NCBI GenBank assembly: GCA_031316155.1
Contig: JALDRB010000006.1
Span: 62,001 to 126,000, forward strand
Source of the DNA: Candidatus Scalindua sp.
Lineage (GTDB): Bacteria; Planctomycetota; Brocadiia; Brocadiales; Scalinduaceae
Reading direction: 5' to 3'
Length of the DNA stretch: 64,000 nt
This document shows, one piece after another, positions 1 through 7,938 of this stretch. Both the position numbers and the translations under genes were made by a program. Within the stretch, counting starts at the first letter, position 1, and each line of letters begins with the position of its first letter. The notes below the pieces were generated by a model that was not told the DNA's origin, did not search any database, and saw only the letters and a list, made by a program, of their open reading frames with translations.

Positions 1-1
1 G

Positions 2-250
2 AAAAAAGATGCAGATGGAAAACTTACGTGTGAAAGAAAGGTAGCTTTGGAAAAGATAAAGACTCCTCTCTACGAAGTATTTCCTCTAGACTTTTTTTCG
101 GAAATTATTTGGCCTTTCAACATAATTGATGATCATATCCTGATATATGATTTAACAGAAACCAAACAACTGTCGAGAAAGGAACATCAAAAGATCGTTT
201 TGGAGAATGCTCAGGAGCTAAAGCAAAAAGTTGATGCTCCCGATTTCTGA
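2..250 (+). CDS. C-terminal end of an unidentified protein (partial)
   Basis: The frame is open from the first bases of the window to a TGA at 248-250, so this is the 3' end of a gene that starts upstream, about 82 residues visible. A TTG at 47 could act as a start but has no convincing Shine-Dalgarno sequence, and the open frame before it argues for a longer protein. The visible part is mixed hydrophobic and charged, with a Lys/Glu-rich tail and no signal or motif I recognise. Function unknown. Confidence 0.5.
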   Translation, partial: KKDADGKLTCERKVALEKIKTPLYEVFPLDFFSEIIWPFNIIDDHILIYDLTETKQLSRKEHQKIVLENAQELKQKVDAPDF

Positions 251-282
251 ATATCCTGAAAATTTAAATTTATGCATGGAGG

Positions 283-427
283 TATTTCAATATTTCCATA
301 TTTTTTGCGTTGAAGGCGCAAGTTCAAAAGCCCGTAAAAAACTGCCATGGACGGTAGTTTAGGAATTTTAGAAAAGTTAGCCAGCCCGAACGTGCCATTC
401 GGTACGGACGGGTGGGATGGTCTAATT
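283..427 (+). repeat. Dispersed structured repeat, family A, copy A1
   Basis: Copy of a roughly 115-bp repeat also present at 23622-23735 and 63841-63956. Shared parts are a TTGCG/CGCAA hairpin, a second hairpin with loop ATGGAC, and the run AATTTTGGAAAAGTTAGCC leading into a third hairpin. In this copy the third apical loop is interrupted by a 28-bp GC-rich palindrome, which makes it longer than its sisters. No reading frame is conserved between copies. Confidence 0.8.
385..412 (+). repeat. 28-bp GC-rich mini-hairpin inserted in repeat A1
   Basis: Arms CCCGAACGT and ACGGACGGG pair around a short loop. Copies A2 and A3 lack this segment and show only the loop AGGAT at the same point, so the palindrome looks like an insertion into the loop of an older repeat. 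Confidence 0.65.
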
Positions 428-483
428 CGATTGTATAGTCTTTTCATTGTAAGAACCAATAAATCAATAACTTACATTTTTTT

Positions 484-576
484 TGTGCGCAAGCACATGT
501 CCAAAATGGCGTTAAGCAACGACACGGGTGTCGTTGTAGCAATTTTGAAAGAGTTGTGTAGGATGCGTTAACTCGT
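484..576 (+). repeat. Dispersed structured repeat, family B, copy B1
   Basis: One of five copies (others at 28897-29001, 35804-35909, 48221-48327 on minus, 55606-55745). It shows stem-loop 1 (TGTGC / GCACA, loop GCAA), a long imperfect stem-loop 2 (CAAAAT...ATTTTG enclosing CAACGACA / TGTCGTTG) and stem-loop 3 (GAGTT...AACTC, loop AGGAT). It ends directly at the ATG of the methyltransferase gene, so if transcribed it forms that gene's 5' leader. Confidence 0.8.
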
Positions 577-1221
577 ATGAAGATCATCTTAACAGGTACG
601 ATATTTTTCTGCTCATTTCTCTTCTTGCTCGGTCAGGTTGTTTCTGCCGGTGGTGAAGATAGAAATCGGTGGAATAAGCGATATAATACGAAAGAGTATA
701 TATACGGGAAGGAGCCGATAGATTTTCTCAAAAATAATATTCAAGTTTTAACCAGGGGCAAGGCTCTAGTATTAGCTATGGGTGAAGGCAGAAACGCACT
801 GTTTCTGGCCAGGAATGGATTCGATGTAGATGGGTGTGATGTCTCAGATATCGCTGTCGAGAAGTGTAAGTTGTTTGCCAGGGAAAACAACCTTAAAATA
901 AATGCCTTTGTAGCTGATCTGGAAGAGTATCAGATACCTGTCGACGAATATGACTTGATAACGTGCATCTATTATACGCAAAGGAACCTTATTCCTCAGA
1001 TCAAGGCAGGCCTGAAGAAGGGAGGTATGGTGCTGTTCGAGACATATACCATTGATCAGCTTAACTATGGTGAGAATGCTCCGGGGCCCAAAAACCCGGA
1101 GTATCTGTTGAAACATAACGAACTCCTGAATCTCTTTCGGGATTTTCATATCCTTTTCTACAGAGAGGGAGAGATAGGAGACAAAAAATCTGTCGCAAGT
1201 TTGATTGCTCGAAAGAAGTGA
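577..1221 (+). CDS. Exported-looking class I SAM-dependent methyltransferase
   Basis: A 214-residue TehB/Methyltransf_25-like enzyme predicted to move a methyl group from S-adenosylmethionine to an unknown acceptor. The SAM-binding glycine motif is at about residues 64-76 (ALVLAMGEGRNALFLA), followed by an acidic residue in VDGCDVS and by DLITCIYYTQ at the usual motif IV/post-I positions. Unlike typical cytosolic members it begins with a clean signal peptide: Lys at 2, a hydrophobic stretch to about residue 22, and a plausible cut after VVSA. The mature part starts with the RWNKRYNTKEYIYGKEP segment common in this family. The ATG directly follows structured repeat B1, whose third loop holds the only nearby Shine-Dalgarno-like AGGA. 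Acceptor and compartment are unknown. Confidence 0.75.
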   Translation: MKIILTGTIFFCSFLFLLGQVVSAGGEDRNRWNKRYNTKEYIYGKEPIDFLKNNIQVLTRGKALVLAMGEGRNALFLARNGFDVDGCDVSDIAVEKCKLFARENNLKINAFVADLEEYQIPVDEYDLITCIYYTQRNLIPQIKAGLKKGGMVLFETYTIDQLNYGENAPGPKNPEYLLKHNELLNLFRDFHILFYREGEIGDKKSVASLIARKK

Positions 1222-1380
1222 GATTAATCTCTTAAAAGAGAAATATTTTGACCAATCCCTGTTCCAGACATTCAGGGACAAGATTAGGCAATAATTTACG
1301 AATTACGATTTGGGATTTACGATTATTACAATAGTATGAAAAGCAATGCTGATTTAGAATAATTTTAATTTAGGTGAATT

Positions 1381-1593
1381 ATGAAAAATAAATTTACTGC
1401 TGTGATAAAACAAGAAGGAAGTTGGTGGGTCGGCTGGATAGAAGAGGTTCCCGGAGTAAATTGTCAAGAATCCACAAAGGAAGAGTTATTAGAAAGTCTA
1501 AGAGTTACATTAAAGGAAGCGTTAGAATTTAATAGAAAAGAAGCAATTACTGCTGCGGGAAGTGATTATGATGAAGAGCAAATTGCTATATGA
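1381..1593 (+). CDS. hicB: HicB-type antitoxin
   Basis: A 70-residue protein of the HicB antitoxin family, with the partial RNase H-like fold signature F-T-A-V-I-K-Q-E...W-V-G-W-I-E-E-V-P-G-V-N and an E-L-L-E-S-L-R-V-T-L-K-E-A helix. It would bind and neutralise the HicA mRNA interferase encoded next. The order hicB then hicA is the reverse of the most common arrangement but is well represented. The stop overlaps the hicA start by 4 bases (ATGA), implying coupled translation. It lacks an obvious C-terminal DNA-binding domain, so autoregulation by HicB alone is uncertain. Confidence 0.88.
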   Translation: MKNKFTAVIKQEGSWWVGWIEEVPGVNCQESTKEELLESLRVTLKEALEFNRKEAITAAGSDYDEEQIAI

Positions 1594-1778
1594 AGCGGTC
1601 TACGCTAATAAAATATCTTCGGACAAATGGTTGCGAATTAATTAGGGAAGGTGCAAAACATTCATGGTGGGGAAATTCTGGTTTAAACAAGAAATCATCA
1701 GTACCTCGGCATTCAGAAATAAAAGATATTCTGGCAAGCAAAATCTGTAAGGATCTTGGAATTAAACCAATAAAATAA
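1590..1778 (+). CDS. hicA: HicA-type mRNA interferase toxin
   Basis: A 62-residue HicA toxin with a double-stranded RNA-binding-like fold that cleaves mRNA independently of the ribosome. The conserved catalytic histidine is in G-A-K-H-S-W-W (about residue 24), and the second family hallmark V-P-R-H-S-E-I-K is present before the C-terminal helix K-I-C-K-D-L-G-I. Length and motifs are complete, so it looks intact, unlike several other toxins in this window. The ATG overlaps the hicB stop. Confidence 0.88.
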   Translation: MKRSTLIKYLRTNGCELIREGAKHSWWGNSGLNKKSSVPRHSEIKDILASKICKDLGIKPIK

Positions 1779-1900
1779 TAAATATAATTGGTTAGCGCAA
1801 CGAATCACAAGCTACTTTTTTGCGTGAAGCTTTTGACAGCAGAGCTTTATGTTTTTATAACATCTAATGGTCGGTAAATTCCACGTTATCTTTAATAAAA

Positions 1901-2482
1901 ATGGATGTTATCCCTCTTATCCTATTTAATGAAAAAGTTAATCGTCTTGACAGTTGTCGATTAACAAAAAGAATGGCACACCCTCACTATAAGATTCAGC
2001 ATGATAAGATAATGAATCTTGATTGGATAGCAGTAGATGACGTTTCACAAGATGACGTGGATGCCTTTGTCCTAAATCTAAGACTTTTAATTCAAGATAG
2101 CGATGGGTTTTCAATACACTGCTTATCAAAAATATATGAAAAAGATGAAATTCCTAAAGAGCTATCTGTGGAATTTGCCAAGCAACGACAAAAGTGGAAG
2201 ACCCATCTAATCTCAATGACATTAATAAAAAAGGCAGGGAGAAATGAAAATTATTCAAACGATGAGCTTTTTAATACTCTCTTTTATGGTGGATTAGCCC
2301 ATCAGGACAAAAAATATATAAAAGAATTTTTTGTTTTAACCAAGCAAGGCTTCTTTAGTGCGTTTGTTTTTGGCAATTTTCTCAGCTCTCTTAACACAAT
2401 ATTAAATGTTGTCAGAAACATCCGGGAAATAAACAAAAAATTAATTGAAATTTCAAAAAGGCAACATTTGCATTTAGCGTAA
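1901..2482 (+). CDS. Unidentified protein upstream of mrr
   Basis: A 193-residue protein I do not recognise. The first 25 residues may be untranslated, since no Shine-Dalgarno precedes the ATG and a second methionine at residue 25 begins the well-composed region. It is soluble and mostly helical by composition, with a segment NLDWIAVDDVSQDDVDAFVL and a C-terminal basic helix rich in Ile/Asn/Lys. It lies 58 bases upstream of the Mrr endonuclease on the same strand, so both may share a transcript. A defence-related role is only guilt by association. Confidence 0.55.
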   Translation: MDVIPLILFNEKVNRLDSCRLTKRMAHPHYKIQHDKIMNLDWIAVDDVSQDDVDAFVLNLRLLIQDSDGFSIHCLSKIYEKDEIPKELSVEFAKQRQKWKTHLISMTLIKKAGRNENYSNDELFNTLFYGGLAHQDKKYIKEFFVLTKQGFFSAFVFGNFLSSLNTILNVVRNIREINKKLIEISKRQHLHLA

Positions 2483-2540
2483 TCGCTACTGACAACAGTC
2501 ATTAACTGGCAAATTTCCATGAATTAACGCAAAAGAAATT

Positions 2541-3386
2541 ATGAAGCAGTCAAAAGGACCTCAATTCATAAGATTCTTTATCCCAATCATTGAAGTTCTG
2601 AAAGAATTGCGAGGTTCAGGTAGACCAGCAGAAGTAACAGATCTTGTAATTGAAAAGCTAAATATCTCAGAAAAAGAACAAGAAGAAACTATAAAAAGTG
2701 GTTCATACAGGGTTAGAAATCAAGTAGCTTGGGCACGACTTTATTTGGTTAAATCAGGACTTATGGATTCATCACAGCGTGGAGTATGGAGTTTAACTGA
2801 ACAGGGTCTAGAAGCCACAATAACCAAAAAAGATGTATTAAATTATTACAAAGACATACAAAGTCAACTTAAGATAAGAGAAGAAGGAAGTCAAGAAATT
2901 TCAAATCGAAATGAAGAAGAAACTATTGAATTTGTAGATTTTAAGACTGAATTATTGAACATTTTAAAATCGCTTCCTCCCTATGGATTTGAACGTATCT
3001 GTCAACGTCTCTTACGAGAATCTGGCTTTCTACAAGTTACAGGGAAGTCTGGTGATGGTGGAATTGACGGACATGGAATACTTCAGGTTAATCCTTTTGT
3101 TAGCTTCAAAGTTATGTTTCAATGTAAACGTTATCAAGGGGCAGTTACTCCATCTCATGTTCGTGATTTTAGAGGTGCAATGGAGGGCAGAGCGGATAAA
3201 GGGATAATTCTTACAACAGGTAGTTTTACAACAGAAGCGAAGAAAGAAGCCAGACGAGATGTTGCTACTCCTATAGAAATTGTTGATGGTGAAAAATTGA
3301 TTGAAATGTTTGAAACTTTACAATTAGGACTAAAACCTAAAACAAATTATGATGTTAATTACGGTTTTTTTAGTGAATATCAGTAG
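2541..3386 (+). CDS. mrr: Mrr-type modification-dependent restriction endonuclease
   Basis: A 281-residue Mrr-family endonuclease. Residues 8-95 match the Mrr N-terminal winged-helix DNA-recognition domain (GRPAEVTDLVIEKL, then SYRVRNQVAWARLYL and GVWSLTEQG). Residues 140-262 form the Mrr catalytic PD-(D/E)xK domain: F150-E151, D176 within GDGGIDG, and Q194-C-K196 within the QCKRY strand are the expected catalytic residues. The fold also has TTGSFTTEAKKEA and IVDGEKLIEMF near the end. Mrr proteins cut methylated foreign DNA, and no cognate methyltransferase is adjacent, which fits a type IV enzyme. All catalytic residues are in place, so it is probably active. Confidence 0.9.
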   Translation: MKQSKGPQFIRFFIPIIEVLKELRGSGRPAEVTDLVIEKLNISEKEQEETIKSGSYRVRNQVAWARLYLVKSGLMDSSQRGVWSLTEQGLEATITKKDVLNYYKDIQSQLKIREEGSQEISNRNEEETIEFVDFKTELLNILKSLPPYGFERICQRLLRESGFLQVTGKSGDGGIDGHGILQVNPFVSFKVMFQCKRYQGAVTPSHVRDFRGAMEGRADKGIILTTGSFTTEAKKEARRDVATPIEIVDGEKLIEMFETLQLGLKPKTNYDVNYGFFSEYQ

Positions 3387-3617
3387 GGATGTCAGCTATC
3401 GATAGTTTGCAGTTGGGTGTTTGTAATATTGCATGATGTGATTTTGTAGATGTATTGTTAGTGGTGCATCGATAAGTAGGTAGTTTTTCACGTCATACAG
3501 TAAATGGAACTTGGCGTTAGAGCTAAATTGTCCACTTAAAGATAGATGTACTACTTATGACAGGACGCTCTAACATCAAAATTCATCCACCTTTTAAGCT
3601 CGCTACTTATTTAAAAC

Positions 3618-3646
3618 TTGACACTTTATAACGGTCGCATTATCGT
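3618..3646 (+). promoter_or_regulatory. Candidate sigma-70-type promoter for the abrB-pcrA pair
   Basis: A perfect TTGACA is followed after 17 bases by TATCGT, 37 bases before the start codon of the AbrB-like gene. The -10 box is poor, so support is moderate. Confidence 0.35.
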
Positions 3647-3682
3647 TAAACGAAATATAAACTATTTACCGTGGAGGATAAA

Positions 3683-3889
3683 ATGTTAACGGTTACCATT
3701 TCACACAAATATCAAGTTGTTATTCCGAAAGAGATCAGAAAAGTCATGGATATTCATCCTGGAAAACAGGTTCAAGTTCTGCCATGTGATAACCGTATTG
3801 AATTTATCCCGGTGAAACATTTAAAAAAAATGCGCGGTTTTTTGAAAGGTATTGATACAACTGTTAAAAGAGATAAGGATCGTTTATGA
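3683..3889 (+). CDS. AbrB/MazE-family antitoxin-like DNA-binding protein
   Basis: A 68-residue SpoVT/AbrB-type swapped-hairpin protein: TISHKYQVVIPKEIRKVMDI, then HPGKQVQVLPCDNRIEFIPV, then a Lys-rich tail. Such proteins are usually antitoxins of VapC/PIN toxins. The ATG at 3683 is preferred over the in-frame GTG at 3671 because a GTGGAGG Shine-Dalgarno sequence overlaps that GTG and sits 7 bases before the ATG. No toxin follows. The stop instead overlaps the pcrA start by 4 bases (ATGA), so this orphan is translationally coupled to a helicase gene. Confidence 0.8.
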   Translation: MLTVTISHKYQVVIPKEIRKVMDIHPGKQVQVLPCDNRIEFIPVKHLKKMRGFLKGIDTTVKRDKDRL

Positions 3890-6105
3890 ACATCTTGGAC
3901 AATGTAACAGAATCACAGAAGGAGGCAATTACCCATAGAGATGGCCCCCTGCTCATAATTGCCGGGGCGGGGAGTGGCAAGACACGCGTGATTACGCGCA
4001 GAATTGGTTATCTTATTGAAAAGCATATCGCCCCACACAATATCCTTGCTATAACGTTTACCAATAAGGCCGCGAATGAGATGAAAGCTCGTTTAAATCA
4101 GTTTCTCGACCAGAAAGGTGTTTGGGTGTCGACGTTTCATACCATGTGTGCAAGGATCCTGCGAAGTGAAATTGGACTCCTGGGGTACTCCAGCCACTTT
4201 ACCATATACGATACGAGTGATCAGGTGAGTTGCATAAGGTCCGTGATGAACGAGTTGAATCTGGATACAACAAATTGGCGGCCGAGTTCTCTGGCCGGCA
4301 CAATAAGTAATGCCAAAAGTGAGTTGATTTCTCATGAGGAATTTTCTGAATACAAGTCTGGCTTTTACAATACAATCGTTGCCAAGGTGTATGCCGGGTA
4401 TCAGAAAAGCCTTGAGGCAAATAATGCCCTGGACTTTGATGATCTTCTGTTTAAAGTCGTGCAGCTCTTTAAAGAACAGCCAAAGGTATTAGAGAAATAT
4501 CAGGACAAGTTTCGGTACATCCTCATTGACGAGTACCAGGATACAAATCATGCACAGTATACGATTACAAAACTATTAGCACAAAGGTATGAGAATATTT
4601 GTGCCACCGGTGATCCTGATCAATCTATCTATGGATGGCGTGGTGCCAATATACGAAATATACTTAATTTCGAAAAGGACTATCCGAATGCAAAGTTGGT
4701 TCGTCTTGAACAAAACTATCGCTCGACCAAGGTGATTCTGGGAGTAGCCTCAGAGTTGATAAAGAATAATCTATCCAGAAAACCAAAATCCCTCTGGACA
4801 GAAAATAGTAAAGGGAATAAGGTAAGGATACTCCACTGTGAAGATGAATATGTTGAGGCGAAGGAAATAGCCGCATACATTTCTGAATTTAATAAAGGTT
4901 CGGACAAATTCTCTGATATGGCTATCTTCTATCGAACGAATGCTCAGTCTCGTGTATTGGAAACTCACCTTCGACAAAAGGGAATTCCGTATACGATTGT
5001 GGGTAGTGTTGAATTTTTCAAAAGAAAAGAGATAAAAGACATTCTCTCTTACCTTAAACTCTGTGTTAATCCTGCCGATGATTTGTCATTTGAAAGGGTC
5101 GTAAATACACCGCCCAGAGGCATAGGACAAACGACAATAAAACGGTTAAGAGAATGGGCTCTGGCAAATAATGTAAGCCTTCTCGAAGTGGGTGCCCGTA
5201 TTCAGGAGGTACCCGACGTTCGGACAAGGAGTGCAAGAGCCGTAATGAGTTTTTGTGATATTTTTTCCACATTGGTTAAAGTACCTGCGTACCCGGTAAT
5301 GGAGTTGGTAAAACAGGTGGTCGAGAGGGTTGGTTTCAGGGAGTATTTGACACAGGTATATGACCATGATAGCAGAGAAAGGCTGGAAAATATTGAAGAA
5401 CTGATAAATGCTGCAAATGAATATGACATTTTAAATACAGAAGGTTCTCTTGAGGGGTTTCTGGAGGGTGTGTCATTAATTTCGGATATTGATAAATGGG
5501 ATGAAAGTGAAGAAGCCGTTACCCTCATGACCCTGCATGCAGCGAAGGGCCTTGAGTTTCCCATTGTATTTATGGCAGGCTTTGAAGAGGGGTTATTGCC
5601 TCATTCACAATCAAAAGATTCAGACGATGATGTTGAAGAGGAACGCCGTTTGTGTTACGTTGGTATTACCAGGGCACAAAGAGAGTTGTTTCTTACCCAT
5701 ACGAGATACAGGACAAAGTTTGGCCAGCGATCTATCGGAATACCTTCAAGATTTTTGAGCGAAATTCCAGAGGAGTTTACCGAAACCATTGACAAAACAA
5801 ATTACCATGACAGCTGGGGTGAAATGCAAACCGGATACGCTTCCGGAGGTCGTGAATTCCTGAGTTCAAAAGATAACTGGTTTCAGAATGATGAGGAAAG
5901 AGAAAATAAGGCAACAAAAGTGGTCCAGCATCAGGCTTCTTCATGGAGGACGGATTTCCTTCCGGGTGATGTGGTAAGGCACGGAAGATTTGGTCGAGGC
6001 AGAGTTACAAAAATCAGTCCCTCATCTGATGTAGCATTTGTTAACTTTAACAGATTTGGTACCAAAAAACTGGTTCTGGAATACGCAAAATTAGAAAAGG
6101 AGTAG
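3886..6105 (+). CDS. pcrA: ATP-dependent 3'-5' DNA helicase PcrA/UvrD
   Basis: A full-length (739-residue) superfamily 1A helicase acting in nucleotide excision repair, replication restart and removal of protein from DNA. Visible motifs: Q motif LDNVTESQKEAI, Walker A AGAGSGKT (K32), motif Ia TFTNKAANEMKAR, motif II LIDEYQDTN, motif III TGDPDQSIYGWRGA, motif IV QNYRST, motif V VTLMTLHAAKGLEFP, and motif VI YVGITRAQREL. The C-terminal 50 residues (LPGDVVRHGRFGRGRV... ) are the Tudor-like fold that distinguishes PcrA/UvrD and binds RNA polymerase. The ATG overlaps the stop of the AbrB-like gene, and the next gene starts 4 bases after its own stop, so the three form one operon. Confidence 0.95.
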   Translation: MNILDNVTESQKEAITHRDGPLLIIAGAGSGKTRVITRRIGYLIEKHIAPHNILAITFTNKAANEMKARLNQFLDQKGVWVSTFHTMCARILRSEIGLLGYSSHFTIYDTSDQVSCIRSVMNELNLDTTNWRPSSLAGTISNAKSELISHEEFSEYKSGFYNTIVAKVYAGYQKSLEANNALDFDDLLFKVVQLFKEQPKVLEKYQDKFRYILIDEYQDTNHAQYTITKLLAQRYENICATGDPDQSIYGWRGANIRNILNFEKDYPNAKLVRLEQNYRSTKVILGVASELIKNNLSRKPKSLWTENSKGNKVRILHCEDEYVEAKEIAAYISEFNKGSDKFSDMAIFYRTNAQSRVLETHLRQKGIPYTIVGSVEFFKRKEIKDILSYLKLCVNPADDLSFERVVNTPPRGIGQTTIKRLREWALANNVSLLEVGARIQEVPDVRTRSARAVMSFCDIFSTLVKVPAYPVMELVKQVVERVGFREYLTQVYDHDSRERLENIEELINAANEYDILNTEGSLEGFLEGVSLISDIDKWDESEEAVTLMTLHAAKGLEFPIVFMAGFEEGLLPHSQSKDSDDDVEEERRLCYVGITRAQRELFLTHTRYRTKFGQRSIGIPSRFLSEIPEEFTETIDKTNYHDSWGEMQTGYASGGREFLSSKDNWFQNDEERENKATKVVQHQASSWRTDFLPGDVVRHGRFGRGRVTKISPSSDVAFVNFNRFGTKKLVLEYAKLEKE

Positions 6106-6109
6106 AAAA

Positions 6110-7282
6110 GTGGAAAAAATATATCTTGATCACGCCTCGTGTACACCGATTCACCCATCTGTTATAGATGCTATGGTGGACGCTATAAAAAACTGTTATG
6201 GAAACCCTTCAAATTTACACCATTTCGGACAAACGACGAATAGAATTGTAAAAGAATGCAGAGAGAAGATCGCTGCCCTTATTTCAGCAAATTCAGAGGA
6301 GATCATTTTTACCTCAAGTGGTAGCGAGGCAAATAATTTTGCCATTAAGGGGCTCGCAATGGCAAATCAGAAAAAAGGCAAACACATTATCACGTCACAG
6401 GTAGAACACTTTTCCATCCTTAATCCATTAAAGAGACTTGAAAAAATGGGATTTATGGTTACACAGGTACCGGTTGATAAGTACGGGATGGTTGATCCTG
6501 GTGACGTAGCCAGGGCCATTACACCGGAAACTATTCTAGTCTCTATCATGCACGCAAACACAGAAGTAGGAACTATTCAACCGATTGAAGAGATCGGAAA
6601 AATTGTCAAAGAGCGTGAAGTACTGTTTCATGTAGACGCCGTTGCATCAACCGGTGTTATCCCCGTAAACGTTAACACCATGATGGCAGATGCATTGAGT
6701 CTGGCTGGTAACCAGTTCTACGGCCCACCCGGTGTAGGAGCCCTTTTTCTGAAACAACGGACAAGGATCGTTCCCTTTATCGAAGGTGGAGTACAGGAAG
6801 GCGGACGGCGTGCCGGTACAGAAAACTTACCAGGGATCGTAGGAATGGGGAAGGCTGCTGAATTGGCGAATCATGAGATGGAAGCAAGGGCAATGCTAAT
6901 TCGGCCATTACGTGATAAATTCCTGGAAAGCCTGGTAAATTCCATAGACCATATTCATATCAACGGTCATCCTGAACTTCGCTTGCCGGGTAATGCAAAT
7001 GTCAGCATAGAATATGTTGAGGGAGAATCGATACTCCTTTTCCTTGATATGAAAGGGATAGCGGTCTCTTCCGGTTCTGCGTGTACATCGAGGTCACTGA
7101 AATCTTCACACGTCCTGGCTGCAATGGGAGTAGATGATGCCATAGCTCAGGGATCCATACTCTTCAGTTTGGGGATAGACAATTCCGAAGAACACATCGA
7201 GTATGTTATAGAAACACTACCCCCTATTATCAAAAGACTCAGAGAGATGTCTCCGTTATACGAAGATAGCCTCAACAAATAG
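6110..7282 (+). CDS. NifS/IscS-like cysteine desulfurase lacking the PLP-binding lysine
   Basis: A 390-residue class V aminotransferase of the NifS/IscS family, which normally takes sulfur from cysteine for Fe-S clusters and thio-modifications. Most hallmarks are present: YLDHASCTP near the start, TSSGSEANNFAIKG (65-81), H100, HANTEVGTIQP (148-158), the PLP-contacting D176 in HVDAVAS, GGRRAGTEN, and the persulfide cysteine C325 in SSGSACTSRSL. The Schiff-base motif that should read S-x-H-K-[FI]-x-G-P-K-G instead reads S-L-A-G-N-Q-F-Y-G-P-P-G: H becomes N201 and K becomes Q202. Without that lysine PLP cannot be covalently bound. Start is GTG, 4 bases after pcrA, with AAAAGGAG upstream. It may be an inactive scaffold, or use another mechanism. 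Confidence 0.85.
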   Translation: MEKIYLDHASCTPIHPSVIDAMVDAIKNCYGNPSNLHHFGQTTNRIVKECREKIAALISANSEEIIFTSSGSEANNFAIKGLAMANQKKGKHIITSQVEHFSILNPLKRLEKMGFMVTQVPVDKYGMVDPGDVARAITPETILVSIMHANTEVGTIQPIEEIGKIVKEREVLFHVDAVASTGVIPVNVNTMMADALSLAGNQFYGPPGVGALFLKQRTRIVPFIEGGVQEGGRRAGTENLPGIVGMGKAAELANHEMEARAMLIRPLRDKFLESLVNSIDHIHINGHPELRLPGNANVSIEYVEGESILLFLDMKGIAVSSGSACTSRSLKSSHVLAAMGVDDAIAQGSILFSLGIDNSEEHIEYVIETLPPIIKRLREMSPLYEDSLNK

Positions 7283-7286
7283 TGTT

Positions 7287-7586
7287 GGTTGAACGAAAAC
7301 TACCCACCTACTAAGGGGCGACGCAAAAAACTTGGCCTTTTTCCATCCCATTTTCAGGCCACCTTTGATCGATCTTTAATCGCTGAATCCTCACTGTAGC
7401 TAAGGCTACGCTTGCGGTTCCGCTCAATCAAATCGACCAAATCTGATCTAAACCTGAGCGCAAACAGACCAAGTTATTTTTACGTCACCCCTAAGTTGCT
7501 GTAAAAATCTCGCAACCCTGAAGTACACTGGCACGCGCCGGTTACGAAATGAGCGTGCCTTGTATCCGGGCAGTTTTAGTTCAACC
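7287..7586. repeat. Palindrome-ended repeat, family D, copy D1
   Basis: The ends GGTTGAACGAAAACT and AGTTTTAGTTCAACC are an almost perfect inverted repeat. The same ends, and the internal GGTTACG...CTTGTA...GGGCAGTTTT segment, recur in D2 (49845-49962) right after another stop codon. A 3'-end fragment is at 28691-28740. This copy is about 180 bp longer because another inverted-repeat element sits inside it. Confidence 0.6.
7311..7495. repeat. MITE-like element nested inside repeat D1
   Basis: About 185 bp bounded by imperfect inverted ends: left CTAAGGGGCGACGC...CTTGG, right CCAAG...CGTCACCCCTAAG. It interrupts the D repeat shortly after TACCCACCTA and has no coding frame of note. It was recognised by the end symmetry and by comparison with D2, which lacks it. 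Confidence 0.5.
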
Positions 7587-7587
7587 T

Positions 7588-7640
7588 CAGGGTTTCCGTG
7601 CATGCACTAAGTAATTTTACCTTTCATCATATTTAATTTT
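7588..7640 (+). repeat. Short repeat, also at 9729-9780
   Basis: Starts with 24 bases (CAGGGTTTCCG through CATGCACTAAG) identical to 9729-9752, then continues with similar TTCATCATATT-rich sequence in both places. The pair lies in two spacers about 2.1 kb apart and is non-coding. Confidence 0.5.
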
Positions 7641-7680
7641 GAATCTTAGTGCCTAAGGTGAGCGATTCGTGATCAAGAAA

Positions 7681-7741
7681 TGTAGGGGCTGTTTCCCAAA
7701 CAGCCTTTATTATGCGGTTCGTTTGGGAAACGAGCCCTACA
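7681..7741. repeat. Long inverted repeat (hairpin of about 21-bp arms)
   Basis: The left arm TGTAGGGGCTGTTTCCCAAA and the right arm GTTTGGGAAACGAGCCCTAC pair with one or two mismatches around an AT-rich 18-20 base loop. There is no T-run after it, so it is more likely a mobile palindrome than a terminator. Confidence 0.55.
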
Positions 7742-7938
7742 ATTTATGAATCACCCGAAGGATCGTATCAATTCGTTGCATTAACTATTGATTACAAATT
7801 GACAATTGTCTAGAATCAACCATTTTAGGTCAAAATTAATCTTGGTGTTTGCATGGACTAAGAGTGGGATAGGCAGAATACAACTCTGGAGCACATACAC
7901 CTTTATCTTTTCGAGTTAAAATTAGGGGATATGATATT

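Noticed and set aside
844..1281. 145-codon minus-strand frame opposite the methyltransferase
   Set aside because: The plus-strand methyltransferase has clear motifs and the antisense frame has none.
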